64,000 bases of DNA from Actinosynnema sp. ALI-1.44 (lineage in GTDB: Bacteria; Actinomycetota; Actinomycetes; Mycobacteriales; Pseudonocardiaceae), in the NCBI RefSeq assembly GCF_001984155.1, contig NZ_MTQO01000054.1, positions 62,001 through 126,000 of the forward strand. Reading direction: 5' to 3'. Below are positions 1-9,014 of the stretch, in pieces. How positions within the stretch are numbered: the stretch's first letter is position 1; each line of letters opens with the position of its first letter. Below the pieces are notes generated by a model. It was not told the origin of the DNA, did not search any database, and was given only the letters and a program-made list of their open reading frames with translations. The position numbers were made by a program, and so were the translations under genes.

Positions 1-590
1 CCGACGATGGCGCGGACCAGCAGGTACGCCACTGTGGACAGCAGGAGGTACGCGGGCAGCCCGCCGATGACCTGGTGCATCATCTTGGCCAAGTCGGTGT
101 ACGGGGTCGGTGCGGGCATGGCCATCGACGGATCGCCGAAGTGGTGCGTGATCAGGTTCGCGAGCGGGGTTCCCCGCGCGACAAGCAGATCGTGCACGAG
201 CGGGCCGGGGATCGTCACGACGGTGAACAGCCCGCCGAGCAGCACGGGGAACACCCATCGGGGTTTGCCGAGAGCGAATCGGGTCGTCAACGGCAGCAGG
301 ACGGCGATGGCCGGGGTCAGGCCGACGAACCCCACGGTCGAGTCGATGAACCAGTGCAGGTACGGGCTGATGGCCGGCCCGCCTTCGTTGAAGTAGATGC
401 CGTGCACGTAGAACATCGCCGCGCCACCGACGTAGCACAGCAACACCGACGTGATGACCAACGTCAGTCGCGCGACCGGGTCGCGGTAGAACGCGATGAA
501 CGCGCGCAGGAATCCTTTGTGGATACCGAGGTCCACCGAAGTCCTGCCGAACACGGGGCGGATATCTGGAGCGGCAACGGGTTTCGTCAT
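1..590 (-). CDS. Integral membrane protein, 3' end outside window
   Basis: The reading frame starts at ATG 590 and runs off the left edge with 196 codons visible. A second in-frame ATG lies three codons upstream at 599, and neither has a clear ribosome binding site. After a polar N-terminus of about 30 residues, hydrophobic stretches at roughly residues 33-53, 70-92, 103-125 and 178-196 look like membrane spans. Histidines sit in or next to spans (YLHWF, PGPLVHDL, KMMHQV). I do not recognise the family, and the neighbouring minus-strand ilvD gives no clue to function. The membrane assignment is firm; any function is unknown. Confidence 0.7.
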   Translation of the reverse strand, partial: MTKPVAAPDIRPVFGRTSVDLGIHKGFLRAFIAFYRDPVARLTLVITSVLLCYVGGAAMFYVHGIYFNEGGPAISPYLHWFIDSTVGFVGLTPAIAVLLPLTTRFALGKPRWVFPVLLGGLFTVVTIPGPLVHDLLVARGTPLANLITHHFGDPSMAMPAPTPYTDLAKMMHQVIGGLPAYLLLSTVAYLLVRAIV

Positions 591-692
591 TTGACACATT
601 TCTGTGCGGTCCGGTGACAGGGCGCGCCGATGCCTCAGAGTGCAACACAGAGTAGTGGTGCGCAAATGACGTGAAGACCTGACAAAAAACGC

Positions 693-721
693 TGTGCCGA
701 CACGAGAGTCGTGTCGGCACA
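693..721 (-). terminator. Rho-independent terminator of ilvD
   Basis: Thirteen-base perfect inverted repeat (TGTGCCGACACGA, 3-nt loop) followed on the minus strand by GCG and six T residues. It lies about 20 nt downstream of the ilvD stop codon and should end the minus-strand ilvD transcript. Confidence 0.9.
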
Positions 722-743
722 ACGGTTTCTGGAGTCGTTCGGA

Positions 744-2585
744 TTATGGAACGCGCCGCACCGCGCCGGTGGAGGCGTCGGTGGCCATGTGCGCGTAGGC
801 ACGCAGCGCGGTCGTGACCGGCCGCTCGCGGTCGACCGGCTGCCACGGCCGTTCGCTCGATTCCATCTTGGCCCGCCGCTCGGCCAGCACCTCGTCGGGC
901 ACAAGCAGTTCGAGGGTGCGGGTGGTGACGTCGATCAGGATCTCGTCGCCGTCCCGCACGAGGCCGATGGTCCCGGCGCCAGCCGCCTCGGGGGAGATGT
1001 GCCCGACCGACAGTCCCGACGAACCGCCGGAGAACCGGCCGTCGGTGATCAGCGCGCACTTCTTGCCGAGCCCGGCGCCCTTGAGGAACGCGGTGGGGTG
1101 CAGCATCTCCTGCATCCCCGGGCCGCCTGCCGGGCCTTCGTAACGCACGACCAGCACGTCACCCGGCTGGATCTCCTTGTTCAGGATCACCGAGACGGCC
1201 TGCTCCTGGCTTTCGACCACGCGGGCCGGTCCCTGGAACCGGAACAACGACGGGTCGATCCCGGCGGACTTGATGACAGCGCCGTTCTCGGCCAGGTTCC
1301 CGCGCAGCACGGCCAGGCCGCCGTCGGCGGTGTACGCGTGCTCCTTGTCACGGATGCAGCCGCCGGCCGCGTCGGTGTCCAAGGACGACCAGCGGTTGGT
1401 GGTGGAGAACGCCTCGGTGGTCCGCACGCCGCCGGGCGCCGCGTGGAAGAGTTCGATGGCCTCGTCGGACGCGTGGCCGGACCGGACGTCCCACTCGGAC
1501 AGCCACTGCTCGAGGTTGGGGCTGTGCACCGAGTGGACGTCCCGGTTGAGCAGTCCGGCGCGGTCGAGTTCGCCGAGGATCGCGGGGATGCCGCCGGCCC
1601 GGTGCACGTCCTCCATGTGGTAGTCGGAGTTCGGCGAGACCTTCGACAGGCACGGCACGCGGCGGCTGGTCGCGTCGATGTCGTCGAGCGTGAAGCCGAC
1701 CTCGCCCTCCTGCGCGGCGGCGAGGATGTGCAGGACCGTGTTGGTCGACCCGCCCATCGCCATGTCCAGCGCCATCGCGTTCTCGAACGCCTTGCGGGAC
1801 GCGATCGAACGCGGCAGGACGCTCTCGTCGTCCTCGCCGTACCAGCGCTTGCACAGTTCGACCACCGTCGTCCCGGCCCGGGAGAACAGCGCGCGGCGGG
1901 CGGCGTGCGTGGCCAGTGTGGACCCGTTGCCCGGCAGGGCGAGACCGAGCGCCTCGGTCAGGCAGTTCATCGAGTTGGCCGTGAACATCCCGGAGCACGA
2001 GCCGCACGTCGGACAGGCCGATTGCTCCACAATGGACAGACCGGTCTCGTCGACGGAAGGGTTGGCCGACGCGGCGATCGCGGTGATCAGGTCGGTCGGC
2101 GCCTGCGCGACACCGTCGACGACCACCGCCTTGCCCGCCTCCATCGGCCCGCCGGACACGAACACGGTCGGGATGTTGAGCCGCATCGCGGCGTTCAGCA
2201 TGCCCGGGGTGATCTTGTCGCAGTTGGAGATGCAGACGAGCGCGTCGGCCTGGTGCGCGTTCACCATGTACTCGACCGAGTCCGCGATGATCTCGCGTGA
2301 CGGCAGCGAGTACAGCATCCCGCTGTGTCCCATCGCGATGCCGTCGTCCACCGCGATGGTGTGGAACTCGCGCGCCACGCCACCCGCTTCGCGCACGGCT
2401 TCGGCGACGATGTCACCGAGGTCGCGAAGGTGGACGTGGCCGGGCACGAACTGGGTGTAGGAGTTGGCGATCGCCACGATCGGCTTGCCGAAGTCCGAAT
2501 CGGTCATCCCGGTCGCGCGCCAGAGCGCGCGTGCTCCTGCGGCGTTGCGGCCGTGTGTGGTCGTGCGGGAGCGCAACTGGGGCAT
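744..2585 (-). CDS. ilvD: Dihydroxy-acid dehydratase
   Basis: IlvD removes water from 2,3-dihydroxy-isovalerate and -methylvalerate to give the 2-oxo acid precursors of valine and isoleucine (and, via 2-oxoisovalerate, leucine). The 613-residue length is normal for the family. The iron-sulfur cluster cysteines are visible in [10 protein letters not shown] (about residue 120) and [17 protein letters not shown] (about 190-206), and the C-terminal [13 protein letters not shown] motif is present. The ATG at 2585 is preceded by a GGAGGGG binding site. The small PH-domain gene lies 45 nt upstream on the same strand, so the two may be co-transcribed. The gene runs away from ilvBNC, so the two ilv units have separate promoters. 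Confidence 0.97.
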   Translation of the reverse strand: MPQLRSRTTTHGRNAAGARALWRATGMTDSDFGKPIVAIANSYTQFVPGHVHLRDLGDIVAEAVREAGGVAREFHTIAVDDGIAMGHSGMLYSLPSREIIADSVEYMVNAHQADALVCISNCDKITPGMLNAAMRLNIPTVFVSGGPMEAGKAVVVDGVAQAPTDLITAIAASANPSVDETGLSIVEQSACPTCGSCSGMFTANSMNCLTEALGLALPGNGSTLATHAARRALFSRAGTTVVELCKRWYGEDDESVLPRSIASRKAFENAMALDMAMGGSTNTVLHILAAAQEGEVGFTLDDIDATSRRVPCLSKVSPNSDYHMEDVHRAGGIPAILGELDRAGLLNRDVHSVHSPNLEQWLSEWDVRSGHASDEAIELFHAAPGGVRTTEAFSTTNRWSSLDTDAAGGCIRDKEHAYTADGGLAVLRGNLAENGAVIKSAGIDPSLFRFQGPARVVESQEQAVSVILNKEIQPGDVLVVRYEGPAGGPGMQEMLHPTAFLKGAGLGKKCALITDGRFSGGSSGLSVGHISPEAAGAGTIGLVRDGDEILIDVTTRTLELLVPDEVLAERRAKMESSERPWQPVDRERPVTTALRAYAHMATDASTGAVRRVP

Positions 2586-2630
2586 AGCCCCTCCAGAATC
2601 AGCTGAAGAACAAGAGGAACAGCGAAGACG

Positions 2631-3062
2631 TTACTCCCCGGAGGTGTCCGGTGTGGCCGGAGTTTCCTCGGTGCCGGGAGCGTCGGGGGTGGCAGCGGGG
2701 TCGGGGATGCGGCCGTTGCTGACCTGGGAAAGCAGTGACATGTGTCGCAGTCGGACGCCGGGCAGCCGGGTCACGGTGCCATGGGTGTCGACCGCGGACA
2801 CCTTGCCGCCGTCGAGTTTCAGCGACGCCAGCTCGTCCCACTCCAGGGTCTTGCTGGTGAACATGTCGCGTGCGGTGATGCCGTCGTTGTCGGCCGTCGT
2901 GCGGTGCCGGACGACCCACAGGACCATCGCGATCGGCACGACGTAGATGCCGAACAAACCCGGTGCGGCGAACGCGAACGGCGTCGCGGCGACGGCGAGC
3001 AGCAGTGCACCCAGGTGTGCGGTCGGCGGGGTCCGGAAGACGACCTTGTTGACGGCTGTCAC
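2631..3062 (-). CDS. Small membrane protein with PH-like domain
   Basis: A 143-residue protein starting at GTG 3062. Two adjacent hydrophobic segments (about residues 15-33 and 37-50) are followed by a soluble part containing ITARDMFTSKTLEWDELASL, the pattern of actinobacterial PH-domain proteins related to low-molecular-weight antigen CFP-6. The last 25 residues are Pro/Thr/Glu-rich and probably disordered. Such proteins are often found beside ilvD in this order, but their role is not known to me. It is divergent from the ilvB leader, with only about 60 nt between its start and the ilvB promoter, so regulation may be shared. Confidence 0.8.
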   Translation of the reverse strand: MTAVNKVVFRTPPTAHLGALLLAVAATPFAFAAPGLFGIYVVPIAMVLWVVRHRTTADNDGITARDMFTSKTLEWDELASLKLDGGKVSAVDTHGTVTRLPGVRLRHMSLLSQVSNGRIPDPAATPDAPGTEETPATPDTSGE

Positions 3063-3125
3063 AGGGAAGATGGTGCACGTTTGGCTGTGACCGCCTGCGC
3101 GCGGGTCCCCCGATCGGGTCCACTA

Positions 3126-3178
3126 TGCGGGATAACTGTCCCGCAGATTTGACGCGCGCGCGGGATCCGCACTACCGT
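3126..3178 (+). promoter_or_regulatory. Probable ilvB promoter with upstream palindrome
   Basis: TTGACG at 3149-3154 and TACCGT at 3173-3178 are separated by 18 nt and resemble actinobacterial -35/-10 boxes. The predicted start point falls at or within a base or two of the leader-peptide ATG at 3185, which would make the leader transcript leaderless. Immediately upstream of the -35 box is a perfect 7+7 inverted repeat (TGCGGGA at 3126-3132, TCCCGCA at 3139-3145), placed where an activator such as an Lrp-type protein could bind. The regulator is inferred, not identified. Confidence 0.55.
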
Positions 3179-3184
3179 CGCCCT

Positions 3185-3232
3185 ATGTTCAAGTTGATTG
3201 GTCTCGTACTTCCCAAGCGCGTCGACGCTTAG
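3185..3232 (+). CDS. ilvB leader peptide
   Basis: A 15-codon reading frame, [15 protein letters not shown], with Leu-Ile-Gly-Leu-Val-Leu followed by another Val, so all three branched-chain amino acids are represented. Several codons (TTG, ATT, CTC, GTA, CTT) are uncommon in this high-GC genome, which would favour ribosome slowing when the charged tRNAs are scarce. Its end overlaps the first arm of the attenuator stem and it sits directly downstream of a promoter. It has no Shine-Dalgarno sequence, as expected of a leaderless message. Leader peptides with this role are known for ilvBNC of Corynebacterium. Confidence 0.8.
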   Translation: MFKLIGLVLPKRVDA

Positions 3233-3293
3233 GAGTTACCGACTCGTCGACGCGCGACCCTCGTGCGACCTATCCGGTCGACGAGGGTTTTTT
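3217..3293 (+). terminator. ilvBNC transcription attenuator
   Basis: Three mutually exclusive stems are visible. Stem 1:2 pairs GCGCGTCGACG (3217-3227, inside the leader peptide) with CGTCGACGCGC (3245-3255), 11 bp. Stem 3:4 pairs 3258-3270 with 3276-3287, with one bulged G, followed by six T residues at 3288-3293: a terminator. Alternative stem 2:4 pairs CTCGTCGAC (3243-3251) with GTCGACGAG (3277-3285), 9 bp, and would break both others. A ribosome stalled on the leader codons would cover arm 1, free arm 2 to capture arm 4, and allow read-through into ilvB. The pairing is seen; the switching is inferred by analogy. Confidence 0.82.
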
Positions 3294-3339
3294 CGTGTCC
3301 GGACCCATACCCGAACCACCGACTCACGAGGCAGAACCG

Positions 3340-5193
3340 ATGACGAGCGCTACATCGCGACCCGCCGCGAAGCCCGGGGCGCCGAAACAGGGAGCAGACA
3401 GCTCTGCCCCGGCCAACCGTCCTAAACCCGCGCCACCGTCGGGTGCGCCGGTGCGCGTCACCGGCGCCCAGTCGCTGGTCCGCTCGCTCGAGGCAGTCGG
3501 TTGCGAGGTGGTCTTCGGCATTCCGGGCGGCACCATCCTGCCGGCGTACGACCCGCTGCTCGACTCGACCAAGGTCCGGCACGTGCTGGTCCGCCACGAG
3601 CAGGGCGCCGGACACGCGGCGACGGGGTACGCGCAGGCCACCGGCAAGGTCGGCGTCTGCATGGCGACCTCCGGCCCCGGCGCGACCAACCTGGTCACCC
3701 CGCTCGCCGACGCGAACATGGACTCGGTCCCGGTCGTGGCCATCACCGGCCAGCAGACCAGGGCCCTGATCGGCACGGACGCCTTCCAGGAGGCGGACAT
3801 CTGCGGCATCACCCTGCCGATCACCAAGCACAACTTCCTCGTCACCGATCCGGCGGAGATCCCGCGGACGATCGCCGAGGCGTTCCACCTGGCATCGACC
3901 GGCCGACCGGGCCCGGTGCTGGTGGACATCCCCAAGGACGTGCTCCAGGAGACCACCAGCTTCTCCTGGCCGCCCGAGATCCACCTGCCCGGTTACCGGC
4001 CGACGACCCGGCCGCACGGCAAGCAGGTGCGCGAGGCCGCGAAGCTGATCGCGTCGGCCCGCCGCCCGGTGCTCTACGTCGGTGGCGGCGTGATCAAGGC
4101 GCAGGCGTCGGCCGAGTTGCTGCGCCTGGCCGAGCTGACCGGTATCCCGGTGGTCACCACGCTGATGGCGCGTGGCGCGTTCCCCGACTCGCACCCGCAG
4201 CACCTGGGCATGCCGGGGATGCACGGATCGGTGGCGGCGGTGGGCTGCCTCCAGCGATCCGACCTGATCATCGCGCTCGGCGCCCGGTTCGACGACCGGG
4301 TCACCGGCAAGCTCGACTCGTTCGCGCCGGACGCGCAGGTCGTGCACGCCGACATCGACCCGGCCGAGATCTCCAAGAACCGCAAGGCCGACGTGCCGAT
4401 CGTGGGTGACTGCAAGGAGATCCTCACCGAGCTGATCACCGCAGTGCAGAGCGAGCATGACCGGCACAAGGCGGATCTGACCGCGTGGTGGGCGCAGATC
4501 GACAGCTGGCGCGAGGCGTTCAAGGCCGGTTACGAGTGGCCGTCGGACGGGACGCTGTCGCCGCAGTACGTGATCGAGCGGATCGGCCAGCTGGTCGGCC
4601 CGGACGCGATCTACACGGCGGGTGTCGGCCAGCACCAGATGTGGGCCGCGCAGTTCGTGAAGTACGAGAAGCCGATGTCGTGGATCAACTCCGGTGGTCT
4701 CGGCACGATGGGCTTCGCGGTGCCGGCCGCGATGGGCGCGAAGTTCGGCATGCCGGACAAGGAAGTCTGGGCGATCGACGGTGACGGCTGCTTCCAGATG
4801 ACCAACCAGGAACTGGCCACGTGCGCGATCGAGGGCGCGCCGATCAAGGTCGCCGTGATCAACAACGGCAACCTCGGCATGGTCCGGCAGTGGCAGAACC
4901 TCTTCTACTCGGAGCGCTACTCCAACACGGACCTGGGCACGCACAAGCACCGCATCCCCGACTTCACGCTGCTCGCCGAGGCGCTGGGCTGCGCGGGCCT
5001 GCGCTGCGAGACCAAGGAGCAGGTCGACGCGGTGATCAAGCGGGCGCTGGAGATCAACGACCGGCCGGTCGTGATCGACTTCGTGGTCGGCAAGGACGCG
5101 CAGGTCTGGCCGATGGTCGCGGCGGGGACCGGCAACGACGAGATCATGGCGGCGCGCGGGATCCGGCCGCTGTTCGACGAGGATGAGATCTGA
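3340..5193 (+). CDS. ilvB: Acetolactate synthase large subunit
   Basis: The ThDP enzyme condenses two pyruvates to acetolactate, or pyruvate with 2-oxobutyrate to acetohydroxybutyrate, the first common step to valine, leucine and isoleucine. The 617 residues begin with a disordered Ala/Pro-rich segment of about 35, then the N-terminal ThDP domain with the catalytic Glu in [11 protein letters not shown], a central FAD-binding domain, and the C-terminal ThDP domain with the GDG...NN motif ([10 protein letters not shown]...VINNGNLGM). I chose ATG 3340, preceded by GAGGCAG, over GTG 3295, because the latter touches the attenuator T-run. The ilvN start follows the stop by one base. Confidence 0.96.
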   Translation: MTSATSRPAAKPGAPKQGADSSAPANRPKPAPPSGAPVRVTGAQSLVRSLEAVGCEVVFGIPGGTILPAYDPLLDSTKVRHVLVRHEQGAGHAATGYAQATGKVGVCMATSGPGATNLVTPLADANMDSVPVVAITGQQTRALIGTDAFQEADICGITLPITKHNFLVTDPAEIPRTIAEAFHLASTGRPGPVLVDIPKDVLQETTSFSWPPEIHLPGYRPTTRPHGKQVREAAKLIASARRPVLYVGGGVIKAQASAELLRLAELTGIPVVTTLMARGAFPDSHPQHLGMPGMHGSVAAVGCLQRSDLIIALGARFDDRVTGKLDSFAPDAQVVHADIDPAEISKNRKADVPIVGDCKEILTELITAVQSEHDRHKADLTAWWAQIDSWREAFKAGYEWPSDGTLSPQYVIERIGQLVGPDAIYTAGVGQHQMWAAQFVKYEKPMSWINSGGLGTMGFAVPAAMGAKFGMPDKEVWAIDGDGCFQMTNQELATCAIEGAPIKVAVINNGNLGMVRQWQNLFYSERYSNTDLGTHKHRIPDFTLLAEALGCAGLRCETKEQVDAVIKRALEINDRPVVIDFVVGKDAQVWPMVAAGTGNDEIMAARGIRPLFDEDEI

Positions 5194-5194
5194 G

Positions 5195-5701
5195 ATGTCC
5201 ACCCACACACTGAGCGTCCTCGTCGAGAACAAGCCGGGTGTGCTTGCTCGCGTTGCCGGGTTGTTCTCCCGGCGTGGCTTTAACATCGAGTCGCTCGCCG
5301 TCGGACCGACCGAGCACCCGGACGTGTCCAGGATGACCATCGTGGTCGCGGTCGAGGAACTGCCACTCGAACAGGTGACGAAGCAGCTCAACAAGCTGGT
5401 GAACGTCATCAAGATCGTCGAACTCGAACCGGGTTCGGCGGTGCAGCGTGAACTGCTGCTGGTGAAGGTGCGGGCGGACGCGACCGTGCGCAGCCAGGTG
5501 TTGGAGACGGTGCAGCTGTTCCGGGCGAAGGTGGTCGACGTCTCGCCGGAGGCGCTGACCATCGAGGCGACCGGCACCGCGGACAAGATCGAGGCGCTGC
5601 GCCGGATGCTGGAGCCGTACGGCGTCCGTGAAATGGTGCAGTCGGGCATGGTCGCCATCGGCCGAGGGCCGCGATCGATCACCGCCACAGCAGTTCGTTG
5701 A
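5195..5701 (+). CDS. ilvN: Acetolactate synthase regulatory subunit
   Basis: The 168-residue small subunit activates IlvB and gives it feedback inhibition by valine. An N-terminal ACT domain is plain (HTLSVLVENKPGVLARVAGL, then SRRGFNIESLAVG), followed by the ALS small-subunit C-terminal domain. The start ATG 5195 lies one base after the ilvB stop, with GAGGATGAG upstream as the likely binding site, so the two subunits are translationally coupled and made in balance. An alternative in-frame ATG at 5183 overlaps ilvB and would add four residues ahead of the conserved MSTHTLSVLVEN. Confidence 0.96.
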   Translation: MSTHTLSVLVENKPGVLARVAGLFSRRGFNIESLAVGPTEHPDVSRMTIVVAVEELPLEQVTKQLNKLVNVIKIVELEPGSAVQRELLLVKVRADATVRSQVLETVQLFRAKVVDVSPEALTIEATGTADKIEALRRMLEPYGVREMVQSGMVAIGRGPRSITATAVR

Positions 5702-5738
5702 GGATCGAATTCCACAGGTTGATTAAGGAAATAACTAG

Positions 5739-6752
<1,014 letters not shown>

Positions 6753-6771
6753 GAAGGTCTGAAGGCTCAAC

Positions 6772-6825
6772 AACCCTCGTGAGTGTTTCGTCCGGTTGGA
6801 ACCGGCCGAAACACCCACGAGGGTT
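6772..6825 (+). terminator. Terminator after ilvC (AACCCTCGTGAGTG family)
   Basis: A long imperfect hairpin: AACCCTCGTGAGTGTTTCG at 6772-6790 pairs with CGAAACACCCACGAGGGTT at 6807-6825 with one mismatch, and the inside carries CCGGTT/AACCGG. CTTTG follows. Its outer arm AACCCTCGTGAGTG is identical to the arm of the hairpin after ddl at 38492, so both appear to be copies of a repeated intergenic palindrome used as a terminator. Confidence 0.85.
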
Positions 6826-6844
6826 CTTTGCTATACCTAGCGTC

Positions 6845-7120
6845 ATGAGTGGTGACAGCGCGCCGATCTATGACGACAAAGCGCACGTTCGAGGAAATCT
6901 CGACCTGACGAAGGCCGAGTGGCAGCGCGCCGCGGAACCCGGTGCCGATCCCGACGGGGAGTACGTTGAGATCGCGTTCGTCGAGCACACGGACGGAGTC
7001 ACCTACACGGCGATGCGCAACTCCAAGTACCCGGATGGCACCATTCTGGTGTTCACTCCCAGTGAGTGGGAAGCGTTCGTCCAGGGAGTCCGCGCTGGTG
7101 AGTTCGACGAGCCGTGGTGA
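6845..7120 (+). CDS. DUF397 domain protein, stand-alone
   Basis: A 91-residue acidic protein ending in the DUF397 pattern (AMRNSKYPDGTILVFTPSEW followed by FVQGVRAGEFD). DUF397 proteins usually sit next to an XRE/DUF5753 regulator in actinomycetes and are thought to work with it, as in WhiJ-like systems. Here no such regulator is adjacent: it lies between ilvC and serA, just past the ilvC terminator, with its own upstream space. An N-terminal stretch of about 40 residues precedes the domain. The partner may be one of the XRE proteins further along. Function is unknown. Confidence 0.85.
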   Translation: MSGDSAPIYDDKAHVRGNLDLTKAEWQRAAEPGADPDGEYVEIAFVEHTDGVTYTAMRNSKYPDGTILVFTPSEWEAFVQGVRAGEFDEPW

Positions 7121-7248
7121 TGACCCGGTAGTGCCCCATAACTCACTCGTAACCTGCGCGTGAGGCTTTAGACTCCTCCGCATCCGGGCCCGGCGTTGTT
7201 CCCGGTCTGTCTCCCACATCATGAAATGACCATTTGGAGTGCGTTGCC

Positions 7249-8847
7249 GTGACTGCAACCAGCCGACCTGTCGTTCTGATCGCCGAGAAGCTGGCTCCGT
7301 CCGTCCTTGACGTGTTCGGCGCGGAAGTCGAGGTCCGGCACGTCGACGGCACGGACCGTCCCGCATTGCTGAGCGAGGTGGCGAACGCGGACGCGCTGCT
7401 CGTCCGTTCGGCGACCAAGGTGGACGCCGAGGTGCTCGGGGCCACGTCGAAGCTGAAGGTCGTCGCCCGCGCCGGTGTCGGGCTGGACAACGTCGAGGTG
7501 CCCGCCGCGACCGAGCGCGGTGTGCTGGTGGTGAACGCGCCGACGTCGAACATCGTCTCGGCCGCCGAACACGCCGTCGGCCTCCTGCTCGCTGTCGCCC
7601 GCCGGATCCCCGCGGCCGACCAGAGCCTGCAGGGCGGGGCGTGGAAGCGCAGCTCCTACTCGGGCGTGGAGATCAACGGCAAGACGGTCGGTGTCGTCGG
7701 CCTCGGCAAGATCGGTCAGCTGTTCGCCGCCCGCCTGGCCGCCTTCGACACCAAGCTGATCGCGTACGACCCGTACGTGTCGCCCGCGCGTGCCGCGCAG
7801 CTGGGCATCGAGCTCGTCGAGCTGGACGAGCTGCTGGCCAGGGCGGACTTCATCTCGGTGCACCTGCCCAAGACCCCGGAGACCAAGGGCCTGATCGGCG
7901 CGGACCAGCTCGGCAAGACCAAGAAGGGCGTGCTGATCGTCAACGCCGCCCGCGGTGGCCTGATCGACGAGCAGGCGCTGGCCGACGCGATCAAGTCGGG
8001 CCAGGTCGGCGGTGCGGGCATCGACGTGTTCGCCACCGAGCCGACCACGTCCAGCCCCCTGTTCGGCCTGCCGAACGTCGTGGTCACGCCGCACCTCGGC
8101 GCCTCGACGGAGGAGGCGCAGGACCGCGCGGGCACGGACGTGGCCCGCAGCGTCCTGCTGGCGCTGCGCGGCGACTTCGTACCCGATGGTGTGAACGTCG
8201 TCGGTGGCGCGGTGGGCGACGAAGTCCGCCCGTACCTGCCGCTGACGCACAAGTTGGGCCTGGTGCTGGCCGCGACCGGCAACGGCACGCCGACGTCGCT
8301 GACGGTCGAGGTCCGCGGTGAACTGTCCAACGAGGACGTCTCGATCCTCGCTCTCGCCGCCGAGCGCGGCGCCTTCCACGGCCTCGTGGACACCCCGGTC
8401 ACCTTCGTGAACGCGCCGCGGCTGGCCGACGAGCTCGGTGTCCAGGTGGACATCGTCAAGGAGTCGGAGAGCGCGGCCCACCGCAGCCTGGTGACGCTGC
8501 GCGCGGTCTACCCGGACGGCGGGACGATCACGGTGTCCGGCACGGTGTCGGGCCTCGCGCAGGTGGAGAAGCTGGTCGGGTTCAACGGCCGCAGCTTCGA
8601 CCTGCGTGCCGAGGGCACGGTGCTGCTGGCGGCGTACCCGGACCGCCCCGGTGTGATGGGCACGGTCGGCACCCTGCTCGGTGAGGCGGGCGTGAACGTC
8701 GAGGCGGCCCAGATCAGCCAGACCAAGACGGGCAACGACGCGATCATGATCCTGCGTGTCGACCGCCAGGTGGACGCCTCGGTGCTCGACTCGATCGGCC
8801 TGAGCATCGCGGCCACGAACATCCGCGCCGTGCAGTTCGACGACTGA
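7249..8847 (+). CDS. serA: D-3-phosphoglycerate dehydrogenase
   Basis: SerA oxidises 3-phosphoglycerate to 3-phosphohydroxypyruvate with NAD+, the first step of serine synthesis. The 532 residues match the long mycobacterial type: substrate and nucleotide-binding domains with GLGKIG, the catalytic region NAARGGLID and VVTPHLGAST, then an intervening allosteric domain (about 320-450) and a C-terminal ACT domain (YPDRPGVMGTVGTLLGEAGV) that binds serine. I chose GTG 7249, which has TTTGGAG about nine bases upstream. A strong terminator follows, so it is probably monocistronic. Confidence 0.96.
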   Translation: MTATSRPVVLIAEKLAPSVLDVFGAEVEVRHVDGTDRPALLSEVANADALLVRSATKVDAEVLGATSKLKVVARAGVGLDNVEVPAATERGVLVVNAPTSNIVSAAEHAVGLLLAVARRIPAADQSLQGGAWKRSSYSGVEINGKTVGVVGLGKIGQLFAARLAAFDTKLIAYDPYVSPARAAQLGIELVELDELLARADFISVHLPKTPETKGLIGADQLGKTKKGVLIVNAARGGLIDEQALADAIKSGQVGGAGIDVFATEPTTSSPLFGLPNVVVTPHLGASTEEAQDRAGTDVARSVLLALRGDFVPDGVNVVGGAVGDEVRPYLPLTHKLGLVLAATGNGTPTSLTVEVRGELSNEDVSILALAAERGAFHGLVDTPVTFVNAPRLADELGVQVDIVKESESAAHRSLVTLRAVYPDGGTITVSGTVSGLAQVEKLVGFNGRSFDLRAEGTVLLAAYPDRPGVMGTVGTLLGEAGVNVEAAQISQTKTGNDAIMILRVDRQVDASVLDSIGLSIAATNIRAVQFDD

Positions 8848-8859
8848 CCGGTTCGAACG

Positions 8860-8890
8860 AAAGCCCCCACAGCGCGGCTGTGGGGGCTTT
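8860..8890 (+). terminator. Terminator after serA
   Basis: Perfect 14-bp inverted repeat AAAGCCCCCACAGC with a 3-nt loop, ending in CTTTCC, 13 nt after the serA stop. Confidence 0.9.
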
Positions 8891-9014
8891 CCGCGTCTTC
8901 GGCTGCCACTTTCGTGTCAACCCGAAGAGTTGACGTTCGCCCGGATGTCCTAGGTGATGCCCCCGATCACGGATAGGTTGCTTTCCGGCATCACCAGTGC
9001 GCGGAGAGTGAGGT

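Noticed and set aside
711-2300. 529-codon plus-strand frame opposite ilvD
   Set aside because: It is the antisense frame of a well-conserved gene, Arg/Gly/His-rich and of no family similarity. High GC makes such long open frames common.
3229-5715. 828-codon minus-strand frame opposite ilvBN
   Set aside because: Antisense shadow with random-looking, Arg/His-rich composition that spans two genes and the leader region.
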